In this document: one piece after another, positions 9,780 through 17,322 of the stretch
Layout of the letters: the number at the start of each line of letters is the position of its first letter
Position numbering within the stretch: position 1 is the first letter of the stretch
Origin: a virus
Length of the DNA stretch: 35,496 bases
IMG/VR virus record: IMGVR_UViG_3300028025_002553
Location: 1-35,496 of that record
Reading direction: 5' to 3' (one strand)
Notes under the pieces: model-generated
Databases searched by the model: none
What the model saw: only the letters and a program-made list of their open reading frames with translations
What the model was told of the DNA's origin: nothing
Translations under genes and position numbers: made by a program

Positions 9780-11363
9780 TTATCTTCCATAGAATGGGGA
9801 AGAAGACATCTCCGCCTGAACCATAGTTAAGTCCATGGTAAGGGCACAGGCAATGGCTAAACTGTCCGCGTAGTCATCATGGGCGTGGGCTTCCTCTGGC
9901 GCATGGGCTAGGAAGTTAGGTCCCTGAAACTTAGTTTCTAGGTCAGTCATTTGTTGGTAAAAGCGCTTCCACGAACGAAGTCTGCGGGTTTTTGCATGTG
10001 CAGGCCACCCGACCATACGACGGTCAATTAAGGCTTTTAAGTGCTTCCAACGCTTAGATTGTTCTTGCTGGCTACTGCCGATTGAATGAACCTCGGCTCT
10101 AGGTAGCAGGAGCTTAAGGCGTTGCGCCACAGCATCGCCTACTCCATTTGCATCTACACCTACGGCTAGTACATCGTAGTTCTGTAAGAAGTTAACGATC
10201 TGGAAGTACTGATCTTCCCAGTCATCTCCTTGAATTTCTAACCAGTTCAAAACTCGGTGGTCGTAGTAACCAAACTCATCTGGTCTATCCCAGTCAACCC
10301 ATACAACCGTTACGACCGTTGAGTCCATCTTACGAGCAGGGTCAATTCCAACAACCACTGGTGTTCTGTGCCACGCCTTAACAGTCTCTTGAGAAGTGTC
10401 TCCGAGCTCGTCCATGATTGCAGAGGTTACGAACATTCCTCGTTCAAGCAACCACTTGTTAGAGTACGACATCTGGAACTCATCGGAGTCCTCACCGATG
10501 CGTAGCATTTCTTTCTTAATAAACTTTGCGTAGTTGGTGTTGCACTTTGCAACGTCTCGCCAATCCCACTCAATGTGGTTTTGCTTAGACCCGCGCCCAG
10601 TTTGGCGTCTCTTGTTTAACTGAATGGATCGGTAGAAGTTATTCTTGTGCGTTGTGGGGGTACCAGTCTTAACCATCGTTCCCGAGTAGTAAGCAAGCAT
10701 CGGAGAGATTGATTTAGATACTACGAAGTCATCTGCCTCTTGGCACTCATCAATAACAATCAAATGGAAAGACTTAGATTCAATTTTTGCGCGAGGGTTT
10801 GCAGTCATCATTGTTAAAGTAGAACCAGAGTTCTTAAGTTTAATCTGACGAGTAACTCCAGCAACTTTTCCTAGGGAATCATCAATCTCTGGGTCACCTA
10901 AAATTTCTAAAGCACGGTCGCTAGTTAAACGCGTTACGGATCGACCGAATAAAGTTTCTACCTGTCCCTCAACTGGAGCAAACATACCTACCCATAAACC
11001 ATTCTTAAACTTACCGAGTAAGTCTGGGTACATACGCGCTAGGCGTGGTAGTAGAACCATCAATGTAACAACTGTGTTTGCAACAGTTTCTGACTTACCT
11101 GACTGACGTGCAGCAAGGGCTGTAATTTCTTCACCGTCATTAATAAGAACTGACTCAATGATTCTTCGTGCCAAAGGCTTTTGATAAGGGTGCAGATCGT
11201 GACCTACAAGGGCTTCCATGAACTGCATGGTTTTTTCTATAAGCTTGTCTACGAATTCCCGAGAGAGTTCGTCTAACCCGTCGTCCTCTTCTTCGGGCAG
11301 GCCGTTCTCGTCTTCCTCGTCATCAAGGATGTCTTCTTCGTCAATAAATTCAATATCGCTCAT
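9780..11363 (-). CDS. terminase large subunit
   Basis: A 527-residue DNA packaging motor protein. The ATPase domain has Walker A ARQSGKS (about residues 85-91) and Walker B LIVIDE (about 200-205), followed by a TGTPT coupling motif near 233. The C-terminal RNase H-like nuclease has VVGIDPARKMDST (D340), VGVDANGVGD (D403) and HDDYADSLA (about 494-501), which supply the metal-binding acidic residues. The N-terminal 35 residues are very acidic. It cuts concatemers and pumps DNA through the portal. No separate small terminase is recognised next to it. Confidence 0.95.
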   Translation of the reverse strand: MSDIEFIDEEDILDDEEDENGLPEEEDDGLDELSREFVDKLIEKTMQFMEALVGHDLHPYQKPLARRIIESVLINDGEEITALAARQSGKSETVANTVVTLMVLLPRLARMYPDLLGKFKNGLWVGMFAPVEGQVETLFGRSVTRLTSDRALEILGDPEIDDSLGKVAGVTRQIKLKNSGSTLTMMTANPRAKIESKSFHLIVIDECQEADDFVVSKSISPMLAYYSGTMVKTGTPTTHKNNFYRSIQLNKRRQTGRGSKQNHIEWDWRDVAKCNTNYAKFIKKEMLRIGEDSDEFQMSYSNKWLLERGMFVTSAIMDELGDTSQETVKAWHRTPVVVGIDPARKMDSTVVTVVWVDWDRPDEFGYYDHRVLNWLEIQGDDWEDQYFQIVNFLQNYDVLAVGVDANGVGDAVAQRLKLLLPRAEVHSIGSSQQEQSKRWKHLKALIDRRMVGWPAHAKTRRLRSWKRFYQQMTDLETKFQGPNFLAHAPEEAHAHDDYADSLAIACALTMDLTMVQAEMSSSPFYGR

Positions 11364-11381
11364 GTCAACCTAAGTGTAGGA

Positions 11382-11416
11382 GAAAACACAAAGCCCTGGT
11401 TTTTATACCAGAGCTT
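11382..11416 (-). terminator. terminator upstream of the terminase gene
   Basis: An AAGCtCTGGT/ACCAGgGCTT stem (plus 11391-11400 with 11407-11416, one mismatch) is followed on the minus strand by TGTGTTTTCT. It would stop leftward transcripts from the 11.5-13.5 kb genes before the terminase, implying that the terminase has its own promoter in the short gap or relies on read-through. Confidence 0.65.
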
Positions 11417-11482
11417 TATGTGCCGCACAGGGAGAAGGAAGTGAGGTAGTAATAGTGTAGGGGAATTGTCGATAAAGTGTTT

Positions 11483-11722
11483 TTACGCTTTTGTCATTCT
11501 GGTATGAAGTTCGTCCACAACCGCATGGATTGCCTCGGCACCAGTCAGCGCCTCACCTAAAAGGTAAGGGTCTCTGCTTCTTTCATACTGGCTTATACAG
11601 CGACCAAGATCTAGCATGGCTTGATCTATCCACATAGTTAATTCACCTGTAGGTATCTTTTTAACCCTTTTAGCAATTTTTTCAGAGAAGGGTTTGTTCC
11701 AAACTTCTTTTTTCTTAAACAT
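11483..11722 (-). CDS. small hypothetical protein
   Basis: A 79-residue protein. ATG 11722-11720 is preferred because GAGGAG lies 4 bases upstream and the start overlaps the previous gene by 8 bases; a TTG start four codons earlier is possible. It is Lys-rich at the N-terminus (MFKKKEVWNKPF), then helical with conserved-looking Asp/Glu. No known motif. It is the last gene before a ~120-base gap holding a terminator. Confidence 0.6.
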   Translation of the reverse strand: MFKKKEVWNKPFSEKIAKRVKKIPTGELTMWIDQAMLDLGRCISQYERSRDPYLLGEALTGAEAIHAVVDELHTRMTKA

Positions 11723-12005
11723 TCCACTCCTCAATATCGTCTGGGGTAAGACCCATGTCTCTTATGCCAAGTGCCTTAGCCAGTCTATCTTCGGCTCCAG
11801 CCTCGTCGTATTCTGCCACCTCTGAGCCTTTATGCCAAAAGCCAATATAAAATCCGGGGAGGGTTTTAGGGAAGCGGAAGACTAAGCAACTTCCTTTTCT
11901 AAATGGAAGTTCAGACTCTTGAGTCCATCCCTTTTCGATTACAGGGAGAAGGTTGCGGTGGTAGTACTGAAGTGTTCCTACGTATAGTGGTCCGTATGAT
12001 TTCAT
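11715..12005 (-). CDS. hypothetical protein
   Basis: A 96-residue protein with an aromatic-rich N-terminal half (YGPLYVGTLQYYHRNLLPVI) and an acidic C-terminus. It shares one base with the start of its upstream neighbour and overlaps the next gene, consistent with translational coupling in a small-gene operon. No domain recognised. Confidence 0.6.
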   Translation of the reverse strand: MKSYGPLYVGTLQYYHRNLLPVIEKGWTQESELPFRKGSCLVFRFPKTLPGFYIGFWHKGSEVAEYDEAGAEDRLAKALGIRDMGLTPDDIEEWNV

Positions 12006-12445
12006 TAGCTGTTAAATATAACCCTTATCTCTGGCGGCATCCCTGAAGGATCGAAGGGTCCCATATTATCGTGAGTATCAAGACCTGAGTATTTCAAGAA
12101 CTTACCTGTAGAGTCGCTAGCCTTTAGGTTAGTCCACATAGCAGGAGGGATTTCGTTGTACTCCCACCAAGTACCATCTCTAAACTTAACAACCAACTTT
12201 TGAGCCTCTTTGCTGTACGCCAGTTTTAAGGCTCGTGGTCGAGCGGGATTAGTAGTTGGTGCAGGCTGGTTTCTAAATGTAATAGGCTCTTTTGCAGGCT
12301 CCATTTCCCAGTCAGTCCACTGGGAGTTTATGCGCTCATCAAAGCCAGTCTTTTCAGCCATACGCATGGCTATGTTGAACTTCTTATTAGCCTCGTCTTG
12401 GCGGTTTAACTCTGCACGGCTGATGCCGTTTCTTGACCTAGCCAT
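12005..12445 (-). CDS. KTSC-domain protein
   Basis: A 146-residue protein with a C-terminal KTSC-like domain (about residues 72-122): LKLAYSKEAQKLVVKFRDG, then WWEYNEIPPAMWTNL, then STGKFLKYSG. This domain is common in phages and bacteria, sometimes fused to nucleic-acid enzymes, and its biochemical role is not established. The N-terminal half is charged and probably flexible. It overlaps both neighbours by one base (TAATG). Confidence 0.75.
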   Translation of the reverse strand: MARSRNGISRAELNRQDEANKKFNIAMRMAEKTGFDERINSQWTDWEMEPAKEPITFRNQPAPTTNPARPRALKLAYSKEAQKLVVKFRDGTWWEYNEIPPAMWTNLKASDSTGKFLKYSGLDTHDNMGPFDPSGMPPEIRVIFNS

Positions 12446-12708
12446 TATGCCTCACACTCGTGATCACCAGTTTTGTTCTCGCTAACTCTTGCGTTGCACA
12501 GAGAACAGATCATCACTCTAAAGCCTTTAAAATTATTTTGAGAAGTAGAGCCTGCCACAAAGTTACCGCCATCTTCAGCGTACTGTGGTTCGTAGTCAGA
12601 GACTACTGGCTTCTCGTTAAACAGTTCTCTAGGGAATGGTCCTTGTGGACTCATTACCGATTTAGGTACTGGGTGCGCTTGAAGCGCATCAACCCTTGTT
12701 ATCTTCAT
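12445..12708 (-). CDS. small zinc-ribbon-like protein
   Basis: An 87-residue protein whose C-terminal ~20 residues (ICSLCNARVSENKTGDHECE) hold C-x2-C and H-x-C, a likely zinc site. The rest is Pro/Gly-rich and unstructured. It overlaps the upstream gene by 20 bases. The start is uncertain, because no strong ribosome binding site stands before ATG 12708. Confidence 0.6.
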   Translation of the reverse strand: MKITRVDALQAHPVPKSVMSPQGPFPRELFNEKPVVSDYEPQYAEDGGNFVAGSTSQNNFKGFRVMICSLCNARVSENKTGDHECEA

Positions 12709-12934
12709 CTGAAACTTCTGGCTCTAGAACGACATCACTGTCTTCTGGCGCTGTGTCATCTTTCTTAGATGATTTCTTTTTAGTTTGTGTTGGAGCTTTA
12801 GGAAGGTCTAACTGCCCAGCCTGAGCACGTGCGTACAAACGTGTTGGTAAGCACTTACGGCAATAGAACACGGCGCTAACACCGGGTTCGTTTACTGTGT
12901 ATAGGGCAGGGGATGGGCAGTTAGAGCACTTCAT
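12689..12934 (-). CDS. small zinc-ribbon protein with acidic tail
   Basis: An 81-residue protein with two cysteine pairs (C-S-N-C at residues 3-6 and C-R-K-C near 25-28), the classic four-Cys zinc ribbon, followed by a Lys-rich then Asp/Glu-rich tail. It probably binds a protein or nucleic acid. It ends inside the next gene (20-base overlap). Confidence 0.65.
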   Translation of the reverse strand: MKCSNCPSPALYTVNEPGVSAVFYCRKCLPTRLYARAQAGQLDLPKAPTQTKKKSSKKDDTAPEDSDVVLEPEVSDEDNKG

Positions 12935-12936
12935 AA

Positions 12937-13206
12937 TTACTTAGCCTTCTTCGCAGTCTTCTTCGCTGGAGCCTTGTCTGCTTCTGCAAGCTTAGCAAGA
13001 GCATCAGTTGCGACCTTTGCCGCAATACCGAAAGCTGGATCCTTAGGATTGATTGCGCGGATTGCTACTGGAAGAGTAGCTGAAAGCGCCGCGATAATTA
13101 CAGACTTCACATCGTTGTTTCCAGTTGCGCTAACAGCGATTACTGCCGCACCGAATGAACGAGCGTAAGAGGCGAGCATCGCCTTATACTTTTTATTGAT
13201 CTTCAT
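12937..13206 (-). CDS. small membrane protein, holin-like (putative)
   Basis: An 89-residue protein with two moderately hydrophobic stretches (YARSFGAAVIAVSATG and SVIIAALSATLPVAIRAI) separated by a short turn, a conserved-looking NPKDPAFG segment, and a Lys/Ala-rich tail. This layout recurs in small phage proteins annotated as holin-like. It sits next to another small membrane gene and near the divergent transglycosylase, which supports a lysis or membrane role; no function is proved. Confidence 0.55.
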   Translation of the reverse strand: MKINKKYKAMLASYARSFGAAVIAVSATGNNDVKSVIIAALSATLPVAIRAINPKDPAFGIAAKVATDALAKLAEADKAPAKKTAKKAK

Positions 13207-13255
13207 TGTTCTCCTTATGTAGCGGGTCAGTGACCCTGCTAATAGTGTAGCAGTA

Positions 13256-13492
13256 TTACTTATCGCCTTCTTTGAGATGCTGATCTAGGCGACCCTTCAT
13301 CTCGGCAACGTCTGCTTTAATCTCACCTAATAGAGGCAGAATCTCAAGCCTGATCTTGTCAGATAGGCTGTCCCCACCATTAGGCTTTAGTTCGCTTAAA
13401 AATGATTTAACGATCCACCGGGTAAACATACCTACCCCCGTAAGAGTTGCGGTAACAGCGGCGGCAAAACCTGCCCAATCAAGTGCGCTCAT
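13256..13492 (-). CDS. holin-like membrane protein (putative)
   Basis: A 78-residue protein with one N-terminal membrane segment (AGFAAAVTATLTGVGMFTRW), then a short Pro/Gly linker and a C-terminal amphipathic helix (LGEIKADVAEMKGRLDQHL) likely to form a coiled coil. This resembles the DUF2746-like holin candidates of actinobacteriophages. It is the first gene of the leftward operon, behind a promoter-like sequence, and diverges from the transglycosylase. Confidence 0.6.
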   Translation of the reverse strand: MSALDWAGFAAAVTATLTGVGMFTRWIVKSFLSELKPNGGDSLSDKIRLEILPLLGEIKADVAEMKGRLDQHLKEGDK

Positions 13493-13709
13493 TTAAGAAT
13501 CTCATCCTAATGTAGTCGGGGATACCAGATGTGTGAGTTACATCACATTTACATAACCTATTTATACTGTATGGCTCTTTAAATTGTCTACTTATATACA
13601 AATAAATAAAAGTTTGAGTTCAATTTGCTATTCGTGTGTAACTCTGTGATACCGTAGGAAATGACAGAGGCGCTCACAAGGCGCCTTTTGCCAACTGAGA
13701 GGAGCAGAA
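13493..13709. promoter_or_regulatory. divergent control region between holin-like and transglycosylase genes
   Basis: This 217-base AT-rich gap has no gene. It holds a Crp-like palindrome at 13532-13547. A minus-strand promoter candidate has TAGACA (13590-13585) and TATAAA (13566-13561) with an 18-base spacer. A weaker plus-strand candidate has TTGAGT (13614-13619) and TGTAAC (13637-13642) at 17 bases. Just before the plus gene, AGGCGC/GCGCCT then TTTT forms a terminator-like hairpin, followed by GAGAGGAG as a strong ribosome binding site for ATG 13710. The hairpin position suggests attenuation, which is inference. Confidence 0.6.
13532..13547. promoter_or_regulatory. Crp/GlxR-type operator (TGTGA-N6-TCACA)
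   Basis: A perfect TGTGAGTTACATCACA palindrome. It has the same half-sites and spacing as the sites in the early cassettes near 30.5-34.9 kb and matches the consensus of actinobacterial cAMP-binding regulators. It lies just downstream of the minus-strand promoter candidate (near +7 to +22 of that transcript, a repressing position) and about 110 bases upstream of the plus-strand candidate start. It appears once here, without the TTGGCG box found in the early leaders. Confidence 0.65.
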
Positions 13710-14249
13710 ATGCTTAATATCAGAATCAACTTCCAAGTTGATCTAAAGAAAGTAGGAGCGGTATGGATGACAATGTTCTTAATGTTCTCCCATCTAGTGG
13801 TTCCACCAACGGCTGCGGCGCTAACTGTGCCTGCACCTGCGGAGAAGCCGATAACGGTGAGCCTGACCTACTTGAAGGTAACAACGACTAAAACAGCAGC
13901 CAAGGCCGCCTTGGCAAGTGACACCGTCAAATACTTTGACGCTGAAGCGCTCGCTTTCTTAACAGTTTACGCAAGTGACTGGCCTATGAAAGAGTGGAAG
14001 TGTCTCCGAGCCATCTGGGATCGAGAGAGCAACTTCAACCCTAAAGCAGAGAACAAGAGCTCTGGCGCATATGGAATTGCCCAGTTCATGCCATCTACTT
14101 GGGGTAACTACAAAGTAGAAAAGACAGCTGAAGCCAAGCTTCAGATTAAATACGGACTTCGCTATATCTTTAAGCGGTATGGCTCAGAAAACGATCCGCA
14201 TGGCGCATGCAACGCGTGGGCCTTCTGGCAAAAAAATAAGTGGTACTAA
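13710..14249 (+). CDS. secreted lytic transglycosylase (SLT-like / aggregation-promoting-factor type)
   Basis: A 179-residue protein. Residues ~16-37 form a Sec signal-like hydrophobic segment (GAVWMTMFLMFSHLVV) after basic residues, followed by AAA. The C-terminal ~85 residues match the transglycosylase domain common in actinobacterial secreted proteins: W-D-R-E-S-N-F (catalytic Glu), SSGAYGIAQFMPSTW, and an ending with GACNAWAFWQKNKWY. It should cleave peptidoglycan glycan chains outside the membrane. It is transcribed opposite to all virion genes nearby, has its own control region with a Crp-like site, and ends at a bidirectional terminator. It may be an endolysin exported by Sec or a host-derived wall-remodelling enzyme. 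Confidence 0.88.
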   Translation: MLNIRINFQVDLKKVGAVWMTMFLMFSHLVVPPTAAALTVPAPAEKPITVSLTYLKVTTTKTAAKAALASDTVKYFDAEALAFLTVYASDWPMKEWKCLRAIWDRESNFNPKAENKSSGAYGIAQFMPSTWGNYKVEKTAEAKLQIKYGLRYIFKRYGSENDPHGACNAWAFWQKNKWY

Positions 14250-14252
14250 AGC

Positions 14253-14287
14253 AAAAAGCCCCCTGCTATATGCAGGGGGCTTTTTTG
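14253..14287. terminator. bidirectional terminator between convergent genes
   Basis: GCCCCCTGC (14258-14266) pairs with GCAGGGGGC (14272-14280) around a TATAT loop, with five A before and six T after. It works for the plus-strand transglycosylase and for the convergent minus-strand gene ending at 14296. Confidence 0.93.
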
Positions 14288-14295
14288 TTTAACTA

Positions 14296-15132
14296 TCAGT
14301 CTGTGTTAAGTACGCGGATGTCAACAGTAGTTTCTACGTCAACAATGCTTCCCGCAGCTGTGTCCTGTGCAACGATAAAGCGGTTAGAAGAGTTAACCCA
14401 TGCAAATCCTGATGCACCAGATTGAACATCAAGTTCTGGGTCATAGGCTGTAGGAACCTCAAATCGAACTGCGTCCGGGTCTGTAACTTCTACAATCTTT
14501 ACGTTAGACCAAGTTCCACTAAACCCATCCCCATCGTTGTAGTCAATGTTAATAACATCCCCTACAAGAAGCTCATGGTTTTCTGTAAACTGAACGGTTA
14601 CAAAGTTGTCTTGGCTATAGAATGAATTAACGTCGTAGTTTACGTAAGTACGGTTGTAGTTAAGGTTTGCTGCCAAGAGCAGGTTCTGTCCCGGAGTACG
14701 GAGCATTCCGCGAACGTTAGGGACAACAGTCTCTAGGCCAGCGTCTCCATCGCCTGCGTAGTTCTCAATGTAGCCAGGGAAGTTTGAGTAACCAGTTGTA
14801 GCGATTGTGTGGCTATCTGCTGGTGTACGAACAACAGCATCAAAGAGATCCTGCCATGCTTCAGTGTAGTTGTAAGGCGTTGTCTGTAGGGTGTCGCTTG
14901 AAATTGTCCAAGTGCTATCCCAGCCTACATCGCCATTACCGCCACCAAATGAGGTGTAGGTGTCTGTGCGATCATCGTTTGGCTGCATTGGGATATTTCC
15001 CCATACGCGATCTACTTGAACGTTGCCAGTTACAGTGCCTTCACCCGTTGGGTACCAGCCTGAACGAAGAACACCGTTCTCATCAGTAAAGACTTGGAAA
15101 GACTTTTCTTCCCACTCTTCTCTATATGTCAT
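14296..15132 (-). CDS. PASTA-containing virion/tail-region protein (paralogue A)
   Basis: A 278-residue protein. The N-terminal ~55 residues (REEWEEKSFQVFTDENG, then GWYPTGEG and VWGNIPMQPNDDRTD) recur in the 16343-17281 protein and, shortened, in the 15181-16215 protein. After a variable middle, residues ~138-162 look like the first half of a PASTA repeat (VVPNVRGMLRTPGQNLLLAA). The matching second half (VAQDTAAGSIVDVETTVDIR) appears only ~90 residues later, so a beta-rich insert seems to interrupt the repeat. PASTA domains bind peptidoglycan or muropeptides, so host wall contact is plausible. No kinase domain is present. Confidence 0.7.
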   Translation of the reverse strand: MTYREEWEEKSFQVFTDENGVLRSGWYPTGEGTVTGNVQVDRVWGNIPMQPNDDRTDTYTSFGGGNGDVGWDSTWTISSDTLQTTPYNYTEAWQDLFDAVVRTPADSHTIATTGYSNFPGYIENYAGDGDAGLETVVPNVRGMLRTPGQNLLLAANLNYNRTYVNYDVNSFYSQDNFVTVQFTENHELLVGDVINIDYNDGDGFSGTWSNVKIVEVTDPDAVRFEVPTAYDPELDVQSGASGFAWVNSSNRFIVAQDTAAGSIVDVETTVDIRVLNTD

Positions 15133-15180
15133 TTCTTTCCTATCTATAGATTGGTTAAGACCCTTACGTCTAAGGGAATG

Positions 15181-16215
15181 TTAAACGTTCTTTGTCCAGG
15201 TTCCGCCATTGCCTGTAGTGTTGGTTGATACTGTGATGTTACGGATAACTACCTTAGTTCCACCAGTGTTGTAAGCATCATCATTTACTACTGAGATTAC
15301 TTCCCAGTTGCCGTTGTAGTCAGTTCCGCCATTGCCAGCGATGTTAATGCTCCAACCGACAGCAGGCTTAATTGTGCGACCTAGTAGGAACATGTTGTAA
15401 TCTCCAGCAGGCAATCCTGAGTCAAATACAATTGCTTGAATAGAGCCTGTTACATGAATGTGGTTGTACATCACATAGGCTACGGTGCTTCCTGGAGCAA
15501 CAATTGTTCCAGCGGCAACAGCCTGTGACTTAACTGTTCCATTGTTTAATAAAGTTGCGCCATCGCTAGACAAGCTAGCTGAGCCTACAAGTCCAACGGC
15601 TGTTAATGCGTTACCAATCTGAATTGTGTTCATTCCAAGAAGGTTAGGAACAGCCACACCTGCTTGGAAATAGGTTGCAGTTACAGTGCTTCCATCGTTT
15701 ACTATTGTTCCAGCGGCTGGATTTTGAAGTTTAAATGTTCCATCGTTATCTTCAGTCGCTCCACTGGTTGAGTTGGCTCTTACAAAAGAAAGCCCTAGGC
15801 TTTCAATAAGTGCTTCAGCGGCTGTATCGGTTAGAGAACGAAGATCTGGAACTGCAAGTTCAAATTCGATATCCCCATCGCCTGAATAGTCAGGGATATA
15901 CGCTGGGAAGTTGTTGTAGCCCGTCTTAATAATGTCGTGAGTTGAAGGTACTACTACTAGACGCTCAGTTACATCGTCCCAAGAAGCGCCAGCGCCATCT
16001 TTATCGCCTACTGAAAGACCTTGATCGTATGTAGTGTTAAGCGTGTCGCTAGTTGCTCCTTGTGAAGGCGCTGTCCAACCACGGTCTCCCGGCTGGTTGT
16101 AGTTATTATTCCAGTCCGCACCATCATCTGTGCGTTGTTCATCTGGTTGCATTGGGACGTTGCCCCATACAAAATCTACACGGATGTTTCCGTTGTCATC
16201 TAATGGATATGGCAT
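15181..16215 (-). CDS. PASTA-repeat virion/tail-region protein (paralogue B)
   Basis: A 344-residue protein. It begins with the shared block IRVDFVWGNVPMQPDEQRTD. Two PASTA repeats follow: VPDLRSLTDTAAEALIESLG ending in NPAAGTIVNDGSTV (about residues 129-183), and VPNLLGMNTIQIGNALTAVG ending in VAAGTIVAPGSTV (about 193-248). A C-terminal beta domain follows. The shared block plus PASTA suggests a family of exchangeable wall-binding proteins. Its ATG overlaps the stop of a 41-codon gene upstream (TAATG). Confidence 0.75.
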   Translation of the reverse strand: MPYPLDDNGNIRVDFVWGNVPMQPDEQRTDDGADWNNNYNQPGDRGWTAPSQGATSDTLNTTYDQGLSVGDKDGAGASWDDVTERLVVVPSTHDIIKTGYNNFPAYIPDYSGDGDIEFELAVPDLRSLTDTAAEALIESLGLSFVRANSTSGATEDNDGTFKLQNPAAGTIVNDGSTVTATYFQAGVAVPNLLGMNTIQIGNALTAVGLVGSASLSSDGATLLNNGTVKSQAVAAGTIVAPGSTVAYVMYNHIHVTGSIQAIVFDSGLPAGDYNMFLLGRTIKPAVGWSINIAGNGGTDYNGNWEVISVVNDDAYNTGGTKVVIRNITVSTNTTGNGGTWTKNV

Positions 16216-16340
16216 TATCGGCCCCTTGTCTTAGTTACTTCTACGGTTACTTTAGAGCCACCGTTTTTTAATGCCTTAAGTGCATCAATAGCAGAAACGT
16301 TAGTCTCTACTCCTTCTTCGCTTTTTACTTTGATTTCCAT
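16215..16340 (-). CDS. 41-residue basic protein
   Basis: A short frame from ATG 16340 to TAA 16217-16215, overlapping the next start by one base (TAATG) and beginning 3 bases before the preceding gene's stop codon. It reads MEIKVKSEEGVETNVSAIDA, then a Lys/Gly/Val-rich end. No motif. The tight packing between two paralogues supports translation. Confidence 0.6.
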   Translation of the reverse strand: MEIKVKSEEGVETNVSAIDALKALKNGGSKVTVEVTKTRGR

Positions 16341-16342
16341 TA

Positions 16343-17281
16343 TTACCACCATCCAGCGTTATTTTTGCGAGAGTCATTAGAAAAAACAACTACCATGTAG
16401 TCTTCCGCCATGCCATCAGCGCTAAGGATGTCTCCTGCGTCAAACGCAAGAGAAGCAGCGATTACGCCGTCTAGGTCTGAGCCGTAGACAGGCACACCTT
16501 GAATATCATCGTAGATATAAACATCTGCTGGAATGTAGCTGTAAAGAACACATCCGTCCTCGTTGTAGGTTCCAGACTCGTCCCACTCATCTTCAACTTC
16601 GCCTGAGAAGGTTGCATCTCTAAAGAAAGCTGGGTTTACGCCCATTGAACGTAGGTAGTCGAAGTAATGCGTAACTTTAGCCTCTTCAAGTGAGGCATTG
16701 TTAAACAAGCCAACTCGTGGAGCGTAGTACTCTTCTCCGTTTTCAAGAACCATACCTGTCCAAGGCTCATTAACAACATCTACTCGGCCATAATAAAGAC
16801 CAGTTAATTCACCTGTAGAAAGCTCATCAGAAATTCTAAATTTTGTTGCATCTGCGTAGAGTACTTCTCTGTTACTAGTGTTGAAGTTTTTGGTAAGGTC
16901 ATCGCATCCAGTGATGGTTACGAAGTCTCCAACTTGAAGGTTATTTTGCGATGTGTACTCATAATCATCGCCACCTAGATACTTAACAGCGGTCACCTTA
17001 TAGTTGCGGGAACCGGCTGTTGGACCATCCTTAAGTGGGTATGCGTTCCACTCAGTGGCAGCAATCTTGTGGCTATCTAGAACGCCAAGCTTCTGTGAAA
17101 GAAACATTCCAGCGCGGTCTTCATCTGGCTGAATAGGGAAGGTACCGAACGCGAAGTCAATTGCTACGTTACCGTCAACAAGACCTTCACCAGTTGGGTA
17201 GTATCCAGAGCGAATAGTTCCGCCCATGTCTTCAAATACTTGGAAAGATACTTCTTCCCATTGTTCTCTATCGTACGGCAT
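16343..17281 (-). CDS. virion/tail-region protein, paralogue C (no PASTA)
   Basis: A 312-residue protein sharing its first ~55 residues with the 14296-15132 protein (REQWEEVSFQVFEDMGG, YYPTGEG, FGTFPIQPDEDRAGM) but with a different remainder. That remainder includes a beta-rich segment resembling the insert of paralogue A (a VGDFVTITG-type strand versus VGDVINIDY) and an acidic C-terminal region. The family seems to combine a constant N-terminal anchor with variable distal domains, as receptor-contacting proteins often do. Confidence 0.65.
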   Translation of the reverse strand: MPYDREQWEEVSFQVFEDMGGTIRSGYYPTGEGLVDGNVAIDFAFGTFPIQPDEDRAGMFLSQKLGVLDSHKIAATEWNAYPLKDGPTAGSRNYKVTAVKYLGGDDYEYTSQNNLQVGDFVTITGCDDLTKNFNTSNREVLYADATKFRISDELSTGELTGLYYGRVDVVNEPWTGMVLENGEEYYAPRVGLFNNASLEEAKVTHYFDYLRSMGVNPAFFRDATFSGEVEDEWDESGTYNEDGCVLYSYIPADVYIYDDIQGVPVYGSDLDGVIAASLAFDAGDILSADGMAEDYMVVVFSNDSRKNNAGWW

Positions 17282-17322
17282 GGCTGCCCTCTCTTACTAG
17301 GTGTCTCTAGTATCCAAGAGGA

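Noticed and set aside
14296-16215. PASTA repeats as part of a serine/threonine kinase or penicillin-binding protein
   Set aside because: No kinase or transpeptidase motifs are present in these proteins.
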